A stretch of DNA of 64,000 bases. Source: Brevibacterium album DSM 18261. Its GTDB lineage: Bacteria; Actinomycetota; Actinomycetes; Actinomycetales; Brevibacteriaceae. Below are positions 25,026-35,335 of the stretch, in pieces. Every line of letters begins with the position of its first letter. Position 1 is the first letter of the stretch. Both the position numbers and the translations under genes were made by a program. Location: assembly GCF_000426445.1 (NCBI RefSeq), contig NZ_AUFJ01000010.1, positions 124,001-188,000 of the forward strand. Direction: 5' to 3'. Under the pieces are notes generated by a model, which ran no database searches, was not told where the DNA came from, and was given only the letters and a program-made list of their open reading frames with translations.

Positions 25026-26077
25026 CAGCGCTCCCCCAGGATCTCCGCGGAGACCCGGTGGACCTCCTCGACGATCCGGCCGGGCACCGAGGGATCGGTG
25101 GTCGGGAGCACCCCATGACCCAGGTTGAAGACATGGCCGCCCGCGTGCCCCAGGCCCGCGCGGACGATCTGCTCCACGCGGGGGCGGAGGACCTCCCACG
25201 GCGCGAACAGCATCGCGGGGTCCAGATTGCCCTGCAGCGCCTGACCGGGCCGCACGCGGGAGGAGGCGGCGGCGAGGTCCACCCGGAAGTCCACGCCCAT
25301 GACATCGGAGCCGGCCCCTGCCATGTGCGGCAGCAGCTCCCCGGTCTGGACGCCGAAGTGGAAGGAGGGCACGTCGAGATCGCCCAGCCGGGAGAACACG
25401 GCCGCGGAGTGCGGGAGGACCTGTGCCCGGTAGTCCTGGGGCGCGAGGTATCCGGCCCAGGAGTCGAACAGCTGGAACGCCTGCGCGCCGGCCTCGACCT
25501 GCACCCGGATGAACGTCGCGGAGATCTCGCCGAGCAGGGCGAGCAGGTCGGAGAACAGCTGCGGATCGCCGAGCATCATCGCCTTGGTCCGCTCGTGGTT
25601 CCTGCTCGGCCCGCCCTCGATGAGGTAGCTGGCCAGTGTGAAGGGCGCACCGGCGAACCCGATGAGAGCGGTGTCGGGGTGCTTGGCCTCGAGCTCCGCG
25701 CGGATCCGGCGGATCGATTCCGCGATGTCGGAGATGCTCGCGGGATCGAGCGGCTCGAGCCGCTCGAGGTCCGCGCGCGTGCGGACGGGTCGCGCGATCA
25801 CGGGCCCCACTCCCGGCTGGATCTCCACGTCCACGCCGGCCGCCTGGAGGGGCACGACGATGTCGGAGAAGAAGATGGCCGCGTCCACCCCGTGACGGCG
25901 GACCGGCTGGAGCGTGATCTCCGTGACGAGATCCGGTGTGCGGCACGACTCCAGCATCGTCGTGCCCTCGCGGAGGCGCCGGTACTCCGGCAGCGACCTG
26001 CCCGCCTGGCGCATGAACCACACGGGGGTCCGGGAGACGGGCTGGGACAGGGCCGCGGAGACGAGGGTCGACTGCAT
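25025..26077 (-). CDS. hemE: uroporphyrinogen III decarboxylase
   Basis: Converts uroporphyrinogen III to coproporphyrinogen III. 350 residues. Signatures PVWFMRQAGRSLPEYR (uroD pattern 1) and GFAGAPFTLASYLIEGG (pattern 2), plus FSDIVVPLQAAGVDVEI. The ATG at 26077 gives the normal family N-terminus; an open frame starting 39 nt upstream is less likely. First gene of the hemE-hemY-hemQ operon. The ferrochelatase gene lies 14 kb away. Confidence 0.96.
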   Translation of the reverse strand: MQSTLVSAALSQPVSRTPVWFMRQAGRSLPEYRRLREGTTMLESCRTPDLVTEITLQPVRRHGVDAAIFFSDIVVPLQAAGVDVEIQPGVGPVIARPVRTRADLERLEPLDPASISDIAESIRRIRAELEAKHPDTALIGFAGAPFTLASYLIEGGPSRNHERTKAMMLGDPQLFSDLLALLGEISATFIRVQVEAGAQAFQLFDSWAGYLAPQDYRAQVLPHSAAVFSRLGDLDVPSFHFGVQTGELLPHMAGAGSDVMGVDFRVDLAAASSRVRPGQALQGNLDPAMLFAPWEVLRPRVEQIVRAGLGHAGGHVFNLGHGVLPTTDPSVPGRIVEEVHRVSAEILGER

Positions 26078-26167
26078 GGCCCCCAGTCTGTCAGACGGCC
26101 ACTGCGGCCACGGCACCGTCTCGGCATGGACGGAACCAGCCGTCTCACCCAGCGATCAGGCGTGCGC

Positions 26168-26704
26168 TCATTCGAGCGCCGAGTCGCCGGACAGGCCGTG
26201 GAACCGGCGGTCGCGGTAGACGAGGCCTTCGCCGGGCTCACCGGTGCGCACCTCCGTGATCTCGGCCACGACGACGACCGCCTCGCCCAGCTCCACCGTG
26301 TGGGTCACATGTCCGATGAGGCACGCAGCGGCGTCCGCGAGCACGGGCGTGCCGTCGTCGAGCCGCTCCCAGTTCTGCCCCGGGGTGAAACGGGGCGCGC
26401 CCCGGGTCGCGAAGTCGCGGGCCAGCTGCGCGTGGCCGGCGTGCAGGAGGTTGACGCTGAGCCTCTCCGCCCTGAGCACGCAGTCGGCCGAGCGCGAGCC
26501 GCGCATGAGCGAGAACAGGACCGTGGTGGGCGTGACGGACACACTCGCCACGGAGGAGGCCGTCATGCCCGCCGGGCCGTCCGCATCGGCGCCTGCGATG
26601 ATCGCGATTCCACCGGGATGGTGGCGGAACGCCTCCCGGAAGTCCGCGCCGAGCCGCTCGCGCGCCGTCCGGTTCTCCTCTGTCGTGTCCTGCAGGGGGG
26701 CCAT
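26168..26704 (-). CDS. flavin reductase-like (FMN-binding) protein
   Basis: 178 residues. Flavin reductase domain: FREAFRHHPGGIAIIAGAD, GMTASSVASVSVTPTTVLFSL (flavin-binding) and SVNLLHAGHAQLARDFATRG. These NAD(P)H:FMN reductases supply reduced flavin to monooxygenases. No partner oxygenase is adjacent. Start ATG at 26704, with GGAGAG upstream. Separated from hemE by 90 nt, so possibly in the same transcript. Confidence 0.87.
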   Translation of the reverse strand: MAPLQDTTEENRTARERLGADFREAFRHHPGGIAIIAGADADGPAGMTASSVASVSVTPTTVLFSLMRGSRSADCVLRAERLSVNLLHAGHAQLARDFATRGAPRFTPGQNWERLDDGTPVLADAAACLIGHVTHTVELGEAVVVVAEITEVRTGEPGEGLVYRDRRFHGLSGDSALE

Positions 26705-26847
26705 CGCTCTCCGTTCGCCTCGGGATGCTCGGGATGTGGGACGGCGGTGCCGCCCTCTGCTGGGAAGTCCGCCGCCGGGCGATCTATTCCCGCCCGCCCC
26801 GGCGTGGGTCCGCAGCTCCGCATCCGGGAGCGCCTATCTTGGGCGAT

Positions 26848-27462
26848 GTGGCAGAACTCTCTCCGATACACCCTGCGCCCGAGGCCTTCTCGCGCGTCCG
26901 TGCGGTGCTCGCGGAGGCCGCGGACGTCCCCCATGTGACCGTCTCGGCGATCCGGGCGCCGAACGGCCTCGCGCCCTTCGCCGCCGCGGTCGGGGCCGAG
27001 GTCCACGCCGATGCGGCGTTCCAGCGCGCCACGGGCGAGGAGATCGACGAGCTGGCGACGGGGCGCATCGTCGTCCTCCACGACCCCTCCTCCCCGGAGG
27101 AGTGGGAGGGCGATTTCCGGATCGTCTCCTATGTCCGGGCCGAACTCGAGCACGAGCTGGGCCCCGAGCCCATGCTGGGCGCCGTCGCCTGGTCCTGGCT
27201 CACCGACGCGCTCGAGACGCACGGCTGCGCAATCCGCGCCGCCGGCGGCACCACGACCAAGGTGCTCTCCGAGAGCTTCGGCACCCTCGCGGACCGTCCC
27301 TCGACGATCGACCTCGAGCTCCGGGCCTCCTGGACGCCGGTGCTGGCCGAACCCGAGGACGTGGCAGGCCACTTCGACGCCTGGATCGACCTCCTCACCA
27401 CCGTGGCGGGGCTGCCGCCCCTGCCTGCGGGAGTGACGGCGCTGCCCGGCCGCCGGCGCTGA
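26848..27462 (+). CDS. DUF3000 family protein
   Basis: 204 residues. Conserved actinobacterial family of unknown function usually found just before a ribonuclease D gene, as here. Hallmarks: PFAAAVGAEVHADAAF, PEEWEGDFRIVSYVRAELE, and AAGGTTTKVLSESFG. Start GTG at 26848: TATCTT (26835-26840) is 7 nt upstream and no ribosome-binding site is seen, so a leaderless mRNA is likely. A TTG 9 nt earlier in frame is the alternative. No signal or membrane segment. Confidence 0.85.
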   Translation: MAELSPIHPAPEAFSRVRAVLAEAADVPHVTVSAIRAPNGLAPFAAAVGAEVHADAAFQRATGEEIDELATGRIVVLHDPSSPEEWEGDFRIVSYVRAELEHELGPEPMLGAVAWSWLTDALETHGCAIRAAGGTTTKVLSESFGTLADRPSTIDLELRASWTPVLAEPEDVAGHFDAWIDLLTTVAGLPPLPAGVTALPGRRR

Positions 27463-27529
27463 GCGCTCCGCACAGGGGTGCGGCCCGCGCGCGGCGGCAC
27501 GAGCGCCCCGCCATGAGACACTTCTGCTG

Positions 27530-28777
27530 ATGAGTGCGAACGACGTCAGCCCCGATCTGCCCCTGCTCAGCGAGCCCGCCGAGGGCCTGCCCGAGGTCGC
27601 GTCCACCCCGGACGCCCTGCGCGCCGCCGTCACCCGGCTGGAGGCCGGCAACGGCTCGGTCGCCGTCGACGCCGAGCGCGCCTCGGGCTTCCGCTACGGG
27701 CAGCGGGCCTTCCTCGTGCAGCTGCGGAGGGCCGGTGCCGGCACCGTGCTCGTCGATCCCGAGCCGTTCTCCTCGCTGGCGATCCTCGACGAGGCGCTGC
27801 GGGGCACCGAGTGGGTGCTGCACGCCGCGACACAGGACCTCCCCTGCCTCTCCGACCTCGACATGCGCCCCGATGCGCTCTTCGACACGGAGCTGGCCGC
27901 GCGCCTGCTCGGCTACGAGCGCTTCGGGCTGGCAGCCGTCGTGGGCGAGACGATGGGCGTGCGCCTGGCCAAGGAGCATTCTGCCGTCGACTGGTCGACG
28001 AGGCCGCTGCCGGAGGCCTGGCTGAGCTACGCCGCGCTCGACGTCGAGATCCTCCTCGAGGTCGCGGACGTCCTCGACGCCCAGCTCCACGCGCGCGGCC
28101 TGGCCGAGTACGCACAGCAGGAGTTCGAACATCTGCTGGAGTTCGCCCCGCCCGTGCGCGAGGAGCCGTGGAGGCGCATGCACGGGCTCGGCTCCCTGCG
28201 CACTCCGCGCCAGCTCGCCCGGGCGCGCGAGGTGTGGCTCGCCCGCGACGCACTCGGCCGGGCCGAGGACAGGGCCCCTTCCCTCCTCCTGCGCGATCGC
28301 GAGATCGCCGCGCTCGCCGCCGCCCGCATCCGCACCGCCGACGACGTCTTCCGCGCCGTCGGCACGGGCAGGCTCACCCGGAAGGACGCGCGGCGCTGGT
28401 GCGAGGCCCTCAGGCGCGCGGACTCGCTGCCGGACGACGAGCTGCCTGCGCGACGGCCGGCCGGGGAGCGGAGCGGACCGCGTGTGGACCGCACACTCGT
28501 GCGTGACCGCACGGGGGCGCTGCGGGAGGCGATGCGCAGTCTCGCCGATGACACCGGCATCCCGCACGATCTCCTCCTCCAGCCCGCCCTCGTCAAGGCC
28601 CTGGCGGCGCGGCCGGATCTCGCACCCGGAGGTCGGCTGCCGGGCGGATCCCAGAGCAGCGCCGAGCTGTCCGCGGCGGTGGAGGCGTTCCTCCGCGGCG
28701 AGGGCGCCCGCGACTGGCAGCTCTCGCTCAGCGTGCCCGTGCTGGTTCGCGCCCTGGAGCGGATGCCCCGGGACTGA
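27530..28777 (+). CDS. rnd: ribonuclease D (3'-5' exonuclease with HRDC domain)
   Basis: 415 residues. DEDD exonuclease: motif I VAVDAERASGFRYG, motif II AATQDLPCLSDL, motif III SYAALDVEILLEV with the catalytic Tyr and Asp. The HRDC RNA-binding domain is at residues about 215-300, followed by a second helical module. Trims tRNA and other RNA 3' ends. 67 nt after DUF3000. GACACT lies 7 nt before the ATG, a weak leaderless-type -10. It is convergent with dxs. Confidence 0.92.
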   Translation: MSANDVSPDLPLLSEPAEGLPEVASTPDALRAAVTRLEAGNGSVAVDAERASGFRYGQRAFLVQLRRAGAGTVLVDPEPFSSLAILDEALRGTEWVLHAATQDLPCLSDLDMRPDALFDTELAARLLGYERFGLAAVVGETMGVRLAKEHSAVDWSTRPLPEAWLSYAALDVEILLEVADVLDAQLHARGLAEYAQQEFEHLLEFAPPVREEPWRRMHGLGSLRTPRQLARAREVWLARDALGRAEDRAPSLLLRDREIAALAAARIRTADDVFRAVGTGRLTRKDARRWCEALRRADSLPDDELPARRPAGERSGPRVDRTLVRDRTGALREAMRSLADDTGIPHDLLLQPALVKALAARPDLAPGGRLPGGSQSSAELSAAVEAFLRGEGARDWQLSLSVPVLVRALERMPRD

Positions 28778-28813
28778 AGCTCGGCTCCTCCGGCCGTGCG
28801 GCGGGGCCCGTCA

Positions 28814-28849
28814 GAGCTGTGGGGCTCAGCAGCGCTGTGGGACTCAGCC
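28814..28849. repeat. imperfect 18-bp tandem repeat at the dxs stop codon
   Basis: Two copies (28814-28831 and 28832-28849) match at 15 of 18 bases. On the minus strand the dxs stop TGA is followed 18 nt later by a second in-frame TGA within the repeat, then a third 15 nt further on. Compare the repeat at the fabF stop. Confidence 0.85.
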
Positions 28850-30748
28850 GCACTTCGGGAGGCGGGTGAGGATCTGCGCGGCCATCGCCTCGGCCTCGAG
28901 GCCGGCGGCCGCGAGCACCTCCTCGCGCGTGCCCTGGGGCAGGAAGTCATCGGGCACCCCGAGCTCCACGACGCCCACGGGGGAATCGTCCGCACGCAGC
29001 TCCTGCCGCAGGCGCGAGCCCACACCGCCGGTGCGCAGCCCGTCCTCGATGACGGCGGCGAGCCGGTGCTCCTGCGCCATCCGCTGCACGGATTCGGGCA
29101 CCGGCAGCGCCCAGCGGGGGTCCACGACGGTCGCGCCCACGCCGGCGGCCGCCAGGTGCTCGCGGACGGCCAGCGCCCTGTCCGCCAGCGCGCCCACGCT
29201 CACGAGGAGGACCTCGGCGTCGAGCCCCTCAGGCACCTCGGCGAGCACATCGGCGCCGTCGTCGGTCCGGGAGACCGCGGGGATCTCCGTGCCGACGGTC
29301 CCCCGGCTGAAGCGCACGACGGTGGGTGCGTCCTCGACCGCGACGGCCTCCTCGAGCTCCTCGACGAGCCGGTCGGCGTCCCGGGGCGCGGCCAGGCGCA
29401 GGCCCGGCACGATCTGGAGCAGCGCCATGTCCCAGATGCCGTGATGGCTCGCGCCGTCGGGTCCCGTCACGCCGGCGCGGTCGAGCACGAAGGTCACGCC
29501 CTGACGGTGGAGGGCGACGTCCATGAGCAGCTGGTCGAAGGCCCGGTTCATGAAGGTCGCGTACAGGCACACGACGGGGTGGAGTCCGCCGTAGGAGAGG
29601 CCCGCGGCGGAGGCGACTGCGTGCTGCTCCGCGATGCCGACATCGAAGACGCGGTCCGGATGCTCGGCCTGGAAGCGGGCCAGCCCCACCGGCTGCAGCA
29701 TGGCCGCGGTGATCGCGACGATGTCCTCCCGCCGCGCGCCGATCTCCGCGATGGCGTCGCCGAACACCGAGGTCCACGACCTGCCGCTGCTGGGGGCCGC
29801 CTCCCCCGTGACGGGATCGATGACGCCGACGGCGTGGAACTGATCGGCCTCATCGGCGACCGCCGGACCGTAGCCGTACCCCTTCTGGGTGAGCGCATGG
29901 ACGATGACAGGGCCCTGCTCGTAGTCCTTGGCCAGCGTGAGCGCGCGCTCCATCGCCTCGAGGTCGTGGCCGTCGACGGGTCCGATGTACTTGAGCCCCA
30001 GGTCGTCGAACACGCCCGTCCGCGAGTCCGAGGCCATGTCCTTGAGCCCGCGCTTCATCCCGCGCAACGCCGTGTAGGCCGCGCGCCCCGGCGCACCCGC
30101 CTCCTGCAGGCGCTCCTTGCCCCAGCTCAGCAGGTTCTCGTAGCTGTTGGAGGCGCGCATCGAGTCGAGGTGCGCGGCCAGTCCGCCCACGGTGGGGGAA
30201 TAGGAGCGCCCGTTGTCGTTGATGACGATGATGAGCTTGCGCGCCGGCCGGGAGTCGTCGGCTGCGATGGTGTTGAGCGCCTCCCAGGCGACACCGCCCG
30301 TCAGCGCGCCGTCGCCGATGACCGCGACCACCCAGCGGTCGTCCTCGCCCCTGAGCTGGTGGGCCTTCGCGATCCCGTCGGCCCAGGACAGCGAGGTCGA
30401 GGCGTGGGAGTTCTCGACGACGTCGTGCTCGCTCTCGGCCCGCGAGGGGTAGCCGGAGAGGCCGCCGGACCTGCGGAGCGTGCCGAAATCGCCGGCCCTG
30501 CCCGTCACGTACTTGTGGACGTAGGCCTGATGGCCCACGTCGAAGAGGAGCGTGTCGTGCGGGCTGTCGAAGATCCGGTGCAGGGCGAAGGTGAGCTCGA
30601 CGACGCCCAGATTGGGGCCGAGGTGCCCTCCGGTCCGCGACACCGTCGCCACCAGGTCCTCGCGCAGCTCCTTCGCGTAGACCTCGCACTCGGCGAGCGT
30701 CAGACGGCGGAGGTCGGCGGGAGAGGTGACGGACTCCACGAAGCTCAT
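28844..30748 (-). CDS. dxs: 1-deoxy-D-xylulose-5-phosphate synthase
   Basis: First enzyme of the MEP isoprenoid pathway: pyruvate plus glyceraldehyde-3-phosphate to DXP, TPP-dependent. 634 residues. TPP/Mg motif [20 protein letters not shown] ending in NDN, the catalytic-domain [14 protein letters not shown], and the C-terminal transketolase domain with [22 protein letters not shown] at 30748, with AGGAG upstream. It supplies precursors for the UppS product and for quinones. Monocistronic here. Confidence 0.96.
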   Translation of the reverse strand: MSFVESVTSPADLRRLTLAECEVYAKELREDLVATVSRTGGHLGPNLGVVELTFALHRIFDSPHDTLLFDVGHQAYVHKYVTGRAGDFGTLRRSGGLSGYPSRAESEHDVVENSHASTSLSWADGIAKAHQLRGEDDRWVVAVIGDGALTGGVAWEALNTIAADDSRPARKLIIVINDNGRSYSPTVGGLAAHLDSMRASNSYENLLSWGKERLQEAGAPGRAAYTALRGMKRGLKDMASDSRTGVFDDLGLKYIGPVDGHDLEAMERALTLAKDYEQGPVIVHALTQKGYGYGPAVADEADQFHAVGVIDPVTGEAAPSSGRSWTSVFGDAIAEIGARREDIVAITAAMLQPVGLARFQAEHPDRVFDVGIAEQHAVASAAGLSYGGLHPVVCLYATFMNRAFDQLLMDVALHRQGVTFVLDRAGVTGPDGASHHGIWDMALLQIVPGLRLAAPRDADRLVEELEEAVAVEDAPTVVRFSRGTVGTEIPAVSRTDDGADVLAEVPEGLDAEVLLVSVGALADRALAVREHLAAAGVGATVVDPRWALPVPESVQRMAQEHRLAAVIEDGLRTGGVGSRLRQELRADDSPVGVVELGVPDDFLPQGTREEVLAAAGLEAEAMAAQILTRLPKCG

Positions 30749-30852
30749 GCGGCGGACACTCCTGATCGGCGGAACGACGACAGTCCATCCTATCCTTGGA
30801 CGCAGGTGCGTGCGTTCCCGCACACCCGACCCCGACGAGAGCCGAGGCCGCC

Positions 30853-32346
30853 ATGCCCACCCGCCCCTTCTCCCGCACGGCGGCGCGTGCGGCCGTGGTC
30901 TCCGCGGCGCTCGCGCTCCTGTGCCTGCTCGCCGCAGCAGCGCTCCTCATCGCCGCGCAGCCCCGGCAGACGCCCGTCGACGTCGAGGTGATCGACGGAG
31001 CCGGGGTCCTCGACCCCGTCCTCGTCGCCGAGGACGTCTCCGCGCTCCGCTTCCACGCGCCGGTGCGCGTGGTCGTGTGGACGCGCGAGGGCGAGTACGC
31101 GGACAACATCAACGAGGAGACGCTCGGGTTCGCGCGTGCGCACCCGGAGCTCGAGCTGCTGTCACCCGACGGCCGCTACTTCTCCGACGGGCTCCTGCTG
31201 CTGACGGTCTCGGTCGAGGAGAACGAGCGGTACGGCTCCGGCCAGGTCGGCACCTACTTCGGCGAGAACGTCAAGGTCGAGCCGACCTCCGCCCAGCAGG
31301 CTCTGCAGGAGCACGGCTACGCCGACTTCCAGGCGCGGGACTGGGCGGCCGGCACGGCCGCCGTCGCCGAGGCCGCCGCGGGCGAGATGGCGCGCCCGGC
31401 CTGGACCCGGCCGGCCGTCACCCTGGGCCTCCCGGCGGCACTCGCACTCGCACTGCTGCTCAACGCAGGGGGCGTCCTGTACCAGCGCCGGCGCTTCGAG
31501 GCGCTGTGCGCGGAGTTCGATGCGAATACCGCGGACGTGCACGCGCGCGTCACGGCCGCGGAGCTCGTGCTCGACCACGGGATGGGCTCGCGCATCCGGC
31601 AGACGGCCGGCGCCGTGCTCCGCGAGTACGATGACACGCTCACGCTGCGGGAGCAGTTCGATGCGCGCCGGATCTGGACCGTCACTGCGGCGAACCCCGC
31701 GCTCTGGAGCGGACTGCGACGGTTCGCCGAGAACACCGAAGACATCGCGGACGCCTCGGCGATGCTCGACCGGGCCACCACCCTGTACCACCGGGAGGAG
31801 ACCTGGGAGACGGTCTGGGAGCAGGAGATCGGGGAGACGCGCGAGCAGCTGGAGGCAGCCCTCAAGGACCAGACCATCCGCCGCGCGGCGGGCTCCGATG
31901 CAGCACGGCGCCTCACGGAGTTCGCCCGGGCAGGCCTTGTGCGGCTCGAGGAGGTGCGCCTGCGCGGGCTGCGCGGCTCCGGTGAGAACATCGTCGAGTG
32001 CCTCGACGAGATCGCGGAGATCCGCCGGGAGCTCACGGAGCAGATGCGTCGGATCGAGAGCGCCGCTCTGGCCGGGTCCGCGGCGCAGACGAGACATGTC
32101 GAGCGCGCGATCGCGAAGGAGCGACGCGCCCGCAGCCGGTCGTTCCGGTCCGTGACCGGCTACTACGACCGCAGCGTCTTCTACTCCCCGCGCACGTTCG
32201 CGCTCGGCTACGTGGCCGGTGTGGCCAACCACCGCAGGGCCGAGCAGGCCAAGGCCCGCGCACGCTCCTCGAACTCCGGCTCCACCCGCGGCTTCGGCTC
32301 CAGCGGCGGCGGCTTCCGCGGATCGGGCAGCTCCTCGCGGTTCTGA
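30853..32346 (+). CDS. TPM/DUF5129-like membrane protein
   Basis: 497 residues. Signal-like first helix (residues about 12-36, [20 protein letters not shown]), extracytoplasmic region 37-190 with [17 protein letters not shown] and [20 protein letters not shown] (TPM-domain-like pattern), second helix about 190-212, then a long charged helical cytoplasmic part. The extreme C-terminus is Gly/Ser/Phe-rich ([17 protein letters not shown]), as in many TPM proteins. Family thought to be DUF5129; function unknown, possibly envelope or photosystem-II-repair-like phosphatase-fold. ATG at 30853 is preceded by a short purine-rich tract. Divergent from dxs. Confidence 0.75.
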   Translation: MPTRPFSRTAARAAVVSAALALLCLLAAAALLIAAQPRQTPVDVEVIDGAGVLDPVLVAEDVSALRFHAPVRVVVWTREGEYADNINEETLGFARAHPELELLSPDGRYFSDGLLLLTVSVEENERYGSGQVGTYFGENVKVEPTSAQQALQEHGYADFQARDWAAGTAAVAEAAAGEMARPAWTRPAVTLGLPAALALALLLNAGGVLYQRRRFEALCAEFDANTADVHARVTAAELVLDHGMGSRIRQTAGAVLREYDDTLTLREQFDARRIWTVTAANPALWSGLRRFAENTEDIADASAMLDRATTLYHREETWETVWEQEIGETREQLEAALKDQTIRRAAGSDAARRLTEFARAGLVRLEEVRLRGLRGSGENIVECLDEIAEIRRELTEQMRRIESAALAGSAAQTRHVERAIAKERRARSRSFRSVTGYYDRSVFYSPRTFALGYVAGVANHRRAEQAKARARSSNSGSTRGFGSSGGGFRGSGSSSRF

Positions 32347-32377
32347 GCTTTCGCGCAGTACGCACGAAAGCTCAGAA
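32341..32377 (+). terminator. hairpin overlapping the stop codon of the TPM-like gene
   Basis: Perfect 13-bp stem: 32341-32353 with 32365-32377, loop of 11 nt. The 5' arm begins with the last Phe codon and the TGA itself. Confidence 0.75.
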
Positions 32378-32428
32378 CCAGCACGCAATCGCGCGCCGCG
32401 TCCGAGGATTCGCGGATGAGCACGACAG

Positions 32429-32463
32429 CGGGCCCCGGTCTCCTCGGAGGAGACCGGGGCCCG
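32429..32463. terminator. bidirectional hairpin between the TPM-like gene and acnA
   Basis: Perfect 16-bp stem (32429-32444 with 32448-32463), triloop CGG, 22 nt beyond the acnA stop codon. Strong candidate terminator of acnA and backup for the facing gene. Confidence 0.85.
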
Positions 32464-32485
32464 CCGCACCTGAGGCGGTGCCGGC

Positions 32486-35170
32486 TCAGCTCGTGGCGAG
32501 CTGCCGCAGCACGTACTGCAGGATGCCGCCGTTGCGGTAGTAGTCCGCCTCACCGGGGGTGTCGATGCGCACGACGCCGTCGAACGCCACCACGGTGCCG
32601 TCCTCCTTGGTCGCGGTGACCTTGACGGTGGACGGGGTGGTGCCCTCGTTGAGCTGCTCCACGCCGGTGATCGAGAAGGTCTCGGTGCCGTCGAGCCCCA
32701 GCGACTCCGCGGACTCGCCGGCGGGGAACTGCAGCGGCAGCACGCCCATGCCGATGAGGTTGGAGCGGTGGATGCGCTCGAAGCTCTCCGCGATGACCGC
32801 GGCAACGCCCAGGAGCTTGGTGCCCTTGGCGGCCCAGTCGCGCGAGGAGCCGGAGCCGTACTCCTTGCCGCCCAGGACGACGAGCGGGATGCCCGCGGCC
32901 TGGTAGTTCTGCGAGGCGTCGTAGATCGTGGTCTGCGGCGCACCCTCCTGCGTGAAGTCGCGGGTGAAGCCGCCCTGCACGCCGTCGAGCAGCTGGTTCT
33001 GCAGACGGATGTTGGCGAACGTGCCGCGGATCATCACCTCGTGGTTGCCGCGACGGGAACCGTAGGAGTTGAAGTCCTTGCGCTCCACGCCGTTCTCCAC
33101 GAGGTACCGGCCGGCCGGGGTGTCGGCCTTGAAGGAGCCCGCGGGCGAGATGTGGTCCGTCGTGACCGAATCGCCCAGCTTCGCGAGCACACGCGCACCG
33201 GAGATGTCCTGCACCGGCGAGGTCTCGAGCGTCATGCCCTCGAAGTACGGGGGCTTGCGCACGTAGGTCGACTTCTCGTCCCACTCGAAGACGTTGCCGG
33301 TGGGCGTGTCGATCTGCTGCCAGCGCTCGTCGCCGTCGAAGATCGAGCCGTACTCGCCGGTGAACATGTCCGTGTCGATCGAGGAGTCGATGAGGGCCTC
33401 GACCTCCTCGGGCGTGGGCCACACGTCCTTGAGGTACACGTCGCTGCCGTCCTGGTCCTGGCCCAGCGGCTGGCCCTCGAAGTCGAAGTCCATCGTGCCG
33501 GCCAGCGCGTAGGCGATCACGAGCGGCGGGGAGGCGAGGTAGTTCATCTTCACATCGGGGCTGATGCGCCCCTCGAAGTTGCGGTTGCCGGAGAGCACCG
33601 CGGTGACGGAGAGGTCGTTGTCCTGGATGGACTGCGAGATCTCGTCCTCGAGCGGACCGGAGTTGCCGATGCAGGTGGCGCAGCCGTAGCCCACGATGAA
33701 GAAGTTGAGCGCCTCGAGGTCCGGGATGAGGCCGGCCTTCTCGTAGTACTCGGTGACGACGCGGGAGCCGGGGGCGATCGAGGTCTTGACCCACGGCTTC
33801 GAGGTCAGGCCCTTCTCGCGCGCCTTCCGGGCCAGGAGGCCCGCGGCCATCATGACCGACGGGTTCGAGGTGTTGGTGCAGGACGTGATCGAGGCGATCG
33901 CCACCGCGCCGTTGGCCAGCTCGAACTCGCGGCCGTCGGGCATCGAGACGGGAGCGGACTTCTGCTCCTCGCCCGGCTGGGCGTAGTTGTGGATGTCCTT
34001 GGCGAACTGCGACTTGGCGTCGGAGAGCTCGATGCGGTCCTGCGGGCGCTTGGGGCCGGAGATCGACGGCACGACGGTGGAGAGGTCGAGCTCGAGATAC
34101 TCGGAGTACTCGACCTCCTCCTCCGGGTTGTGCCAGAGGCCCTGCTCCTTGGCGTAGGTCTCGACGAGGTCGATCTGCTCCTGGCTGCGCCCGGTGAGGC
34201 GGAGGTAGTCGAGCGTGACGTCGTCGATCGGGAAGATCGCGGCGGTCGAGCCGAACTCGGGGCTCATGTTGCCGATCGTGGCGCGGTTGGCCAGCGGCAC
34301 CGAGCCCACGCCCTTGCCGTAGAACTCCACGAACTTGCCCACGACGCCGTGCTGGCGGAGCATGTCCGTGATCGTGAGGACGACGTCCGTGGCGGTGACC
34401 CCGGAGGGGATCTCGCCGGTGAGCTTGAAGCCCACGACGCGGGGGATGAGCATGGAGACCGGCTGGCCGAGCATCGCGGCCTCGGCCTCGATGCCGCCCA
34501 CGCCCCAGCCCAGGACGCCCAGGCCGTTGACCATCGTGGTGTGGGAGTCGGTGCCCACGAGCGTGTCCGGGTAGGCGCGGGTGACGCCGTCGACCTCGCG
34601 CGGCATGACGACGCGCGCCAGGTACTCGATGTTGACCTGGTGGACGATGCCCATGCCCGGGGGCACGACCTTGAAGTCGTCGAACGCGGTCTGGCCCCAG
34701 CGGAGGAACTGGTAGCGCTCACCGTTGCGCTGGTACTCGATGTCCATGTTGCGCTCGATGGCATTGGCGTTGCCGAACGAGTCGATCTGCACGGAGTGGT
34801 CGATGACGAGCTCGGCGGGGGCCAGCGGGTTGACCTTGTCCGGGTCGCCGCCGAGGTCCTTGACGGCCTCGCGCATCGTCGCGAGGTCCACGATGCAGGG
34901 GACGCCGGTGAAGTCCTGCATGACCACGCGCGCAGGGGTGAACTGGATCTCGTGGCTCGGCTCGGCCTTGGCGTCCCAGTTCGCCAGCGTGCGGATGTGG
35001 TCCGCGGTGATGTTCGCGCCGTCCTCCGTGCGGAGGAGGTTCTCGAGGAGCACCTTGAGGCTGTAGGGCAGCTTCTCAGAGCCTTCGACCTGGTTCAGGC
35101 GGAAGATCTCGTAGCTCTTGCCGTTGACCTCAAGCGCGCTCTTCGACTTGAAACTGTCGACGTTGCTCAA
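32486..35170 (-). CDS. acnA: aconitate hydratase
   Basis: TCA-cycle isomerisation of citrate to isocitrate with a [4Fe-4S] cluster. 894 residues, AcnA/IRP type. Cluster Cys in [13 protein letters not shown] and [14 protein letters not shown]; active-site [19 protein letters not shown]; swivel domain with [18 protein letters not shown]. The start is a TTG at 35170: AGGAG lies 7-8 nt before it and it gives the usual [11 protein letters not shown]-terminus; the longer ATG-started reading would include the operator region. Single gene, with a palindrome over its promoter. Confidence 0.96.
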   Translation of the reverse strand: MSNVDSFKSKSALEVNGKSYEIFRLNQVEGSEKLPYSLKVLLENLLRTEDGANITADHIRTLANWDAKAEPSHEIQFTPARVVMQDFTGVPCIVDLATMREAVKDLGGDPDKVNPLAPAELVIDHSVQIDSFGNANAIERNMDIEYQRNGERYQFLRWGQTAFDDFKVVPPGMGIVHQVNIEYLARVVMPREVDGVTRAYPDTLVGTDSHTTMVNGLGVLGWGVGGIEAEAAMLGQPVSMLIPRVVGFKLTGEIPSGVTATDVVLTITDMLRQHGVVGKFVEFYGKGVGSVPLANRATIGNMSPEFGSTAAIFPIDDVTLDYLRLTGRSQEQIDLVETYAKEQGLWHNPEEEVEYSEYLELDLSTVVPSISGPKRPQDRIELSDAKSQFAKDIHNYAQPGEEQKSAPVSMPDGREFELANGAVAIASITSCTNTSNPSVMMAAGLLARKAREKGLTSKPWVKTSIAPGSRVVTEYYEKAGLIPDLEALNFFIVGYGCATCIGNSGPLEDEISQSIQDNDLSVTAVLSGNRNFEGRISPDVKMNYLASPPLVIAYALAGTMDFDFEGQPLGQDQDGSDVYLKDVWPTPEEVEALIDSSIDTDMFTGEYGSIFDGDERWQQIDTPTGNVFEWDEKSTYVRKPPYFEGMTLETSPVQDISGARVLAKLGDSVTTDHISPAGSFKADTPAGRYLVENGVERKDFNSYGSRRGNHEVMIRGTFANIRLQNQLLDGVQGGFTRDFTQEGAPQTTIYDASQNYQAAGIPLVVLGGKEYGSGSSRDWAAKGTKLLGVAAVIAESFERIHRSNLIGMGVLPLQFPAGESAESLGLDGTETFSITGVEQLNEGTTPSTVKVTATKEDGTVVAFDGVVRIDTPGEADYYRNGGILQYVLRQLATS

Positions 35171-35235
35171 CGTGTTTCTCCTCTTCGTGCTGCTCGCGAC
35201 ACTCCGGGGAACCCGCGCGCCATTTAGGCAACGCG

Positions 35236-35267
35236 AATGTTCCGTAAAGTATCTTGATGTCAAGATA
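35236..35267 (-). promoter_or_regulatory. acnA promoter with overlapping operator palindrome
   Basis: TATCTTGA-TG-TCAAGATA (35250-35267) is a perfect 8-2-8 inverted repeat in an AT-rich patch. On the minus strand it contains a consensus -35 TTGACA (35263-35258), followed 16 nt later by AACATT (35241-35236). A protein bound to the palindrome would block RNA polymerase, so repression is the likely effect. The regulator is not in the window. Confidence 0.65.
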
Positions 35268-35335
35268 AATCCTATCACGCACGTTCCCCGGCCCCCAGCG
35301 GCGGAGCACCCGCCTCGCGCCGGGCAGCACCGGAC

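Noticed and set aside
25025..26116. A longer hemE start at 26116
   Set aside because: The extra 13 residues are unlike the family N-terminus; the ATG at 26077 fits better.
32768..35227. 819-codon plus-strand frame opposite acnA
   Set aside because: High-GC antisense shadow, His/Val/Arg/Asp-rich composition, no domain; acnA on the other strand is unmistakable.
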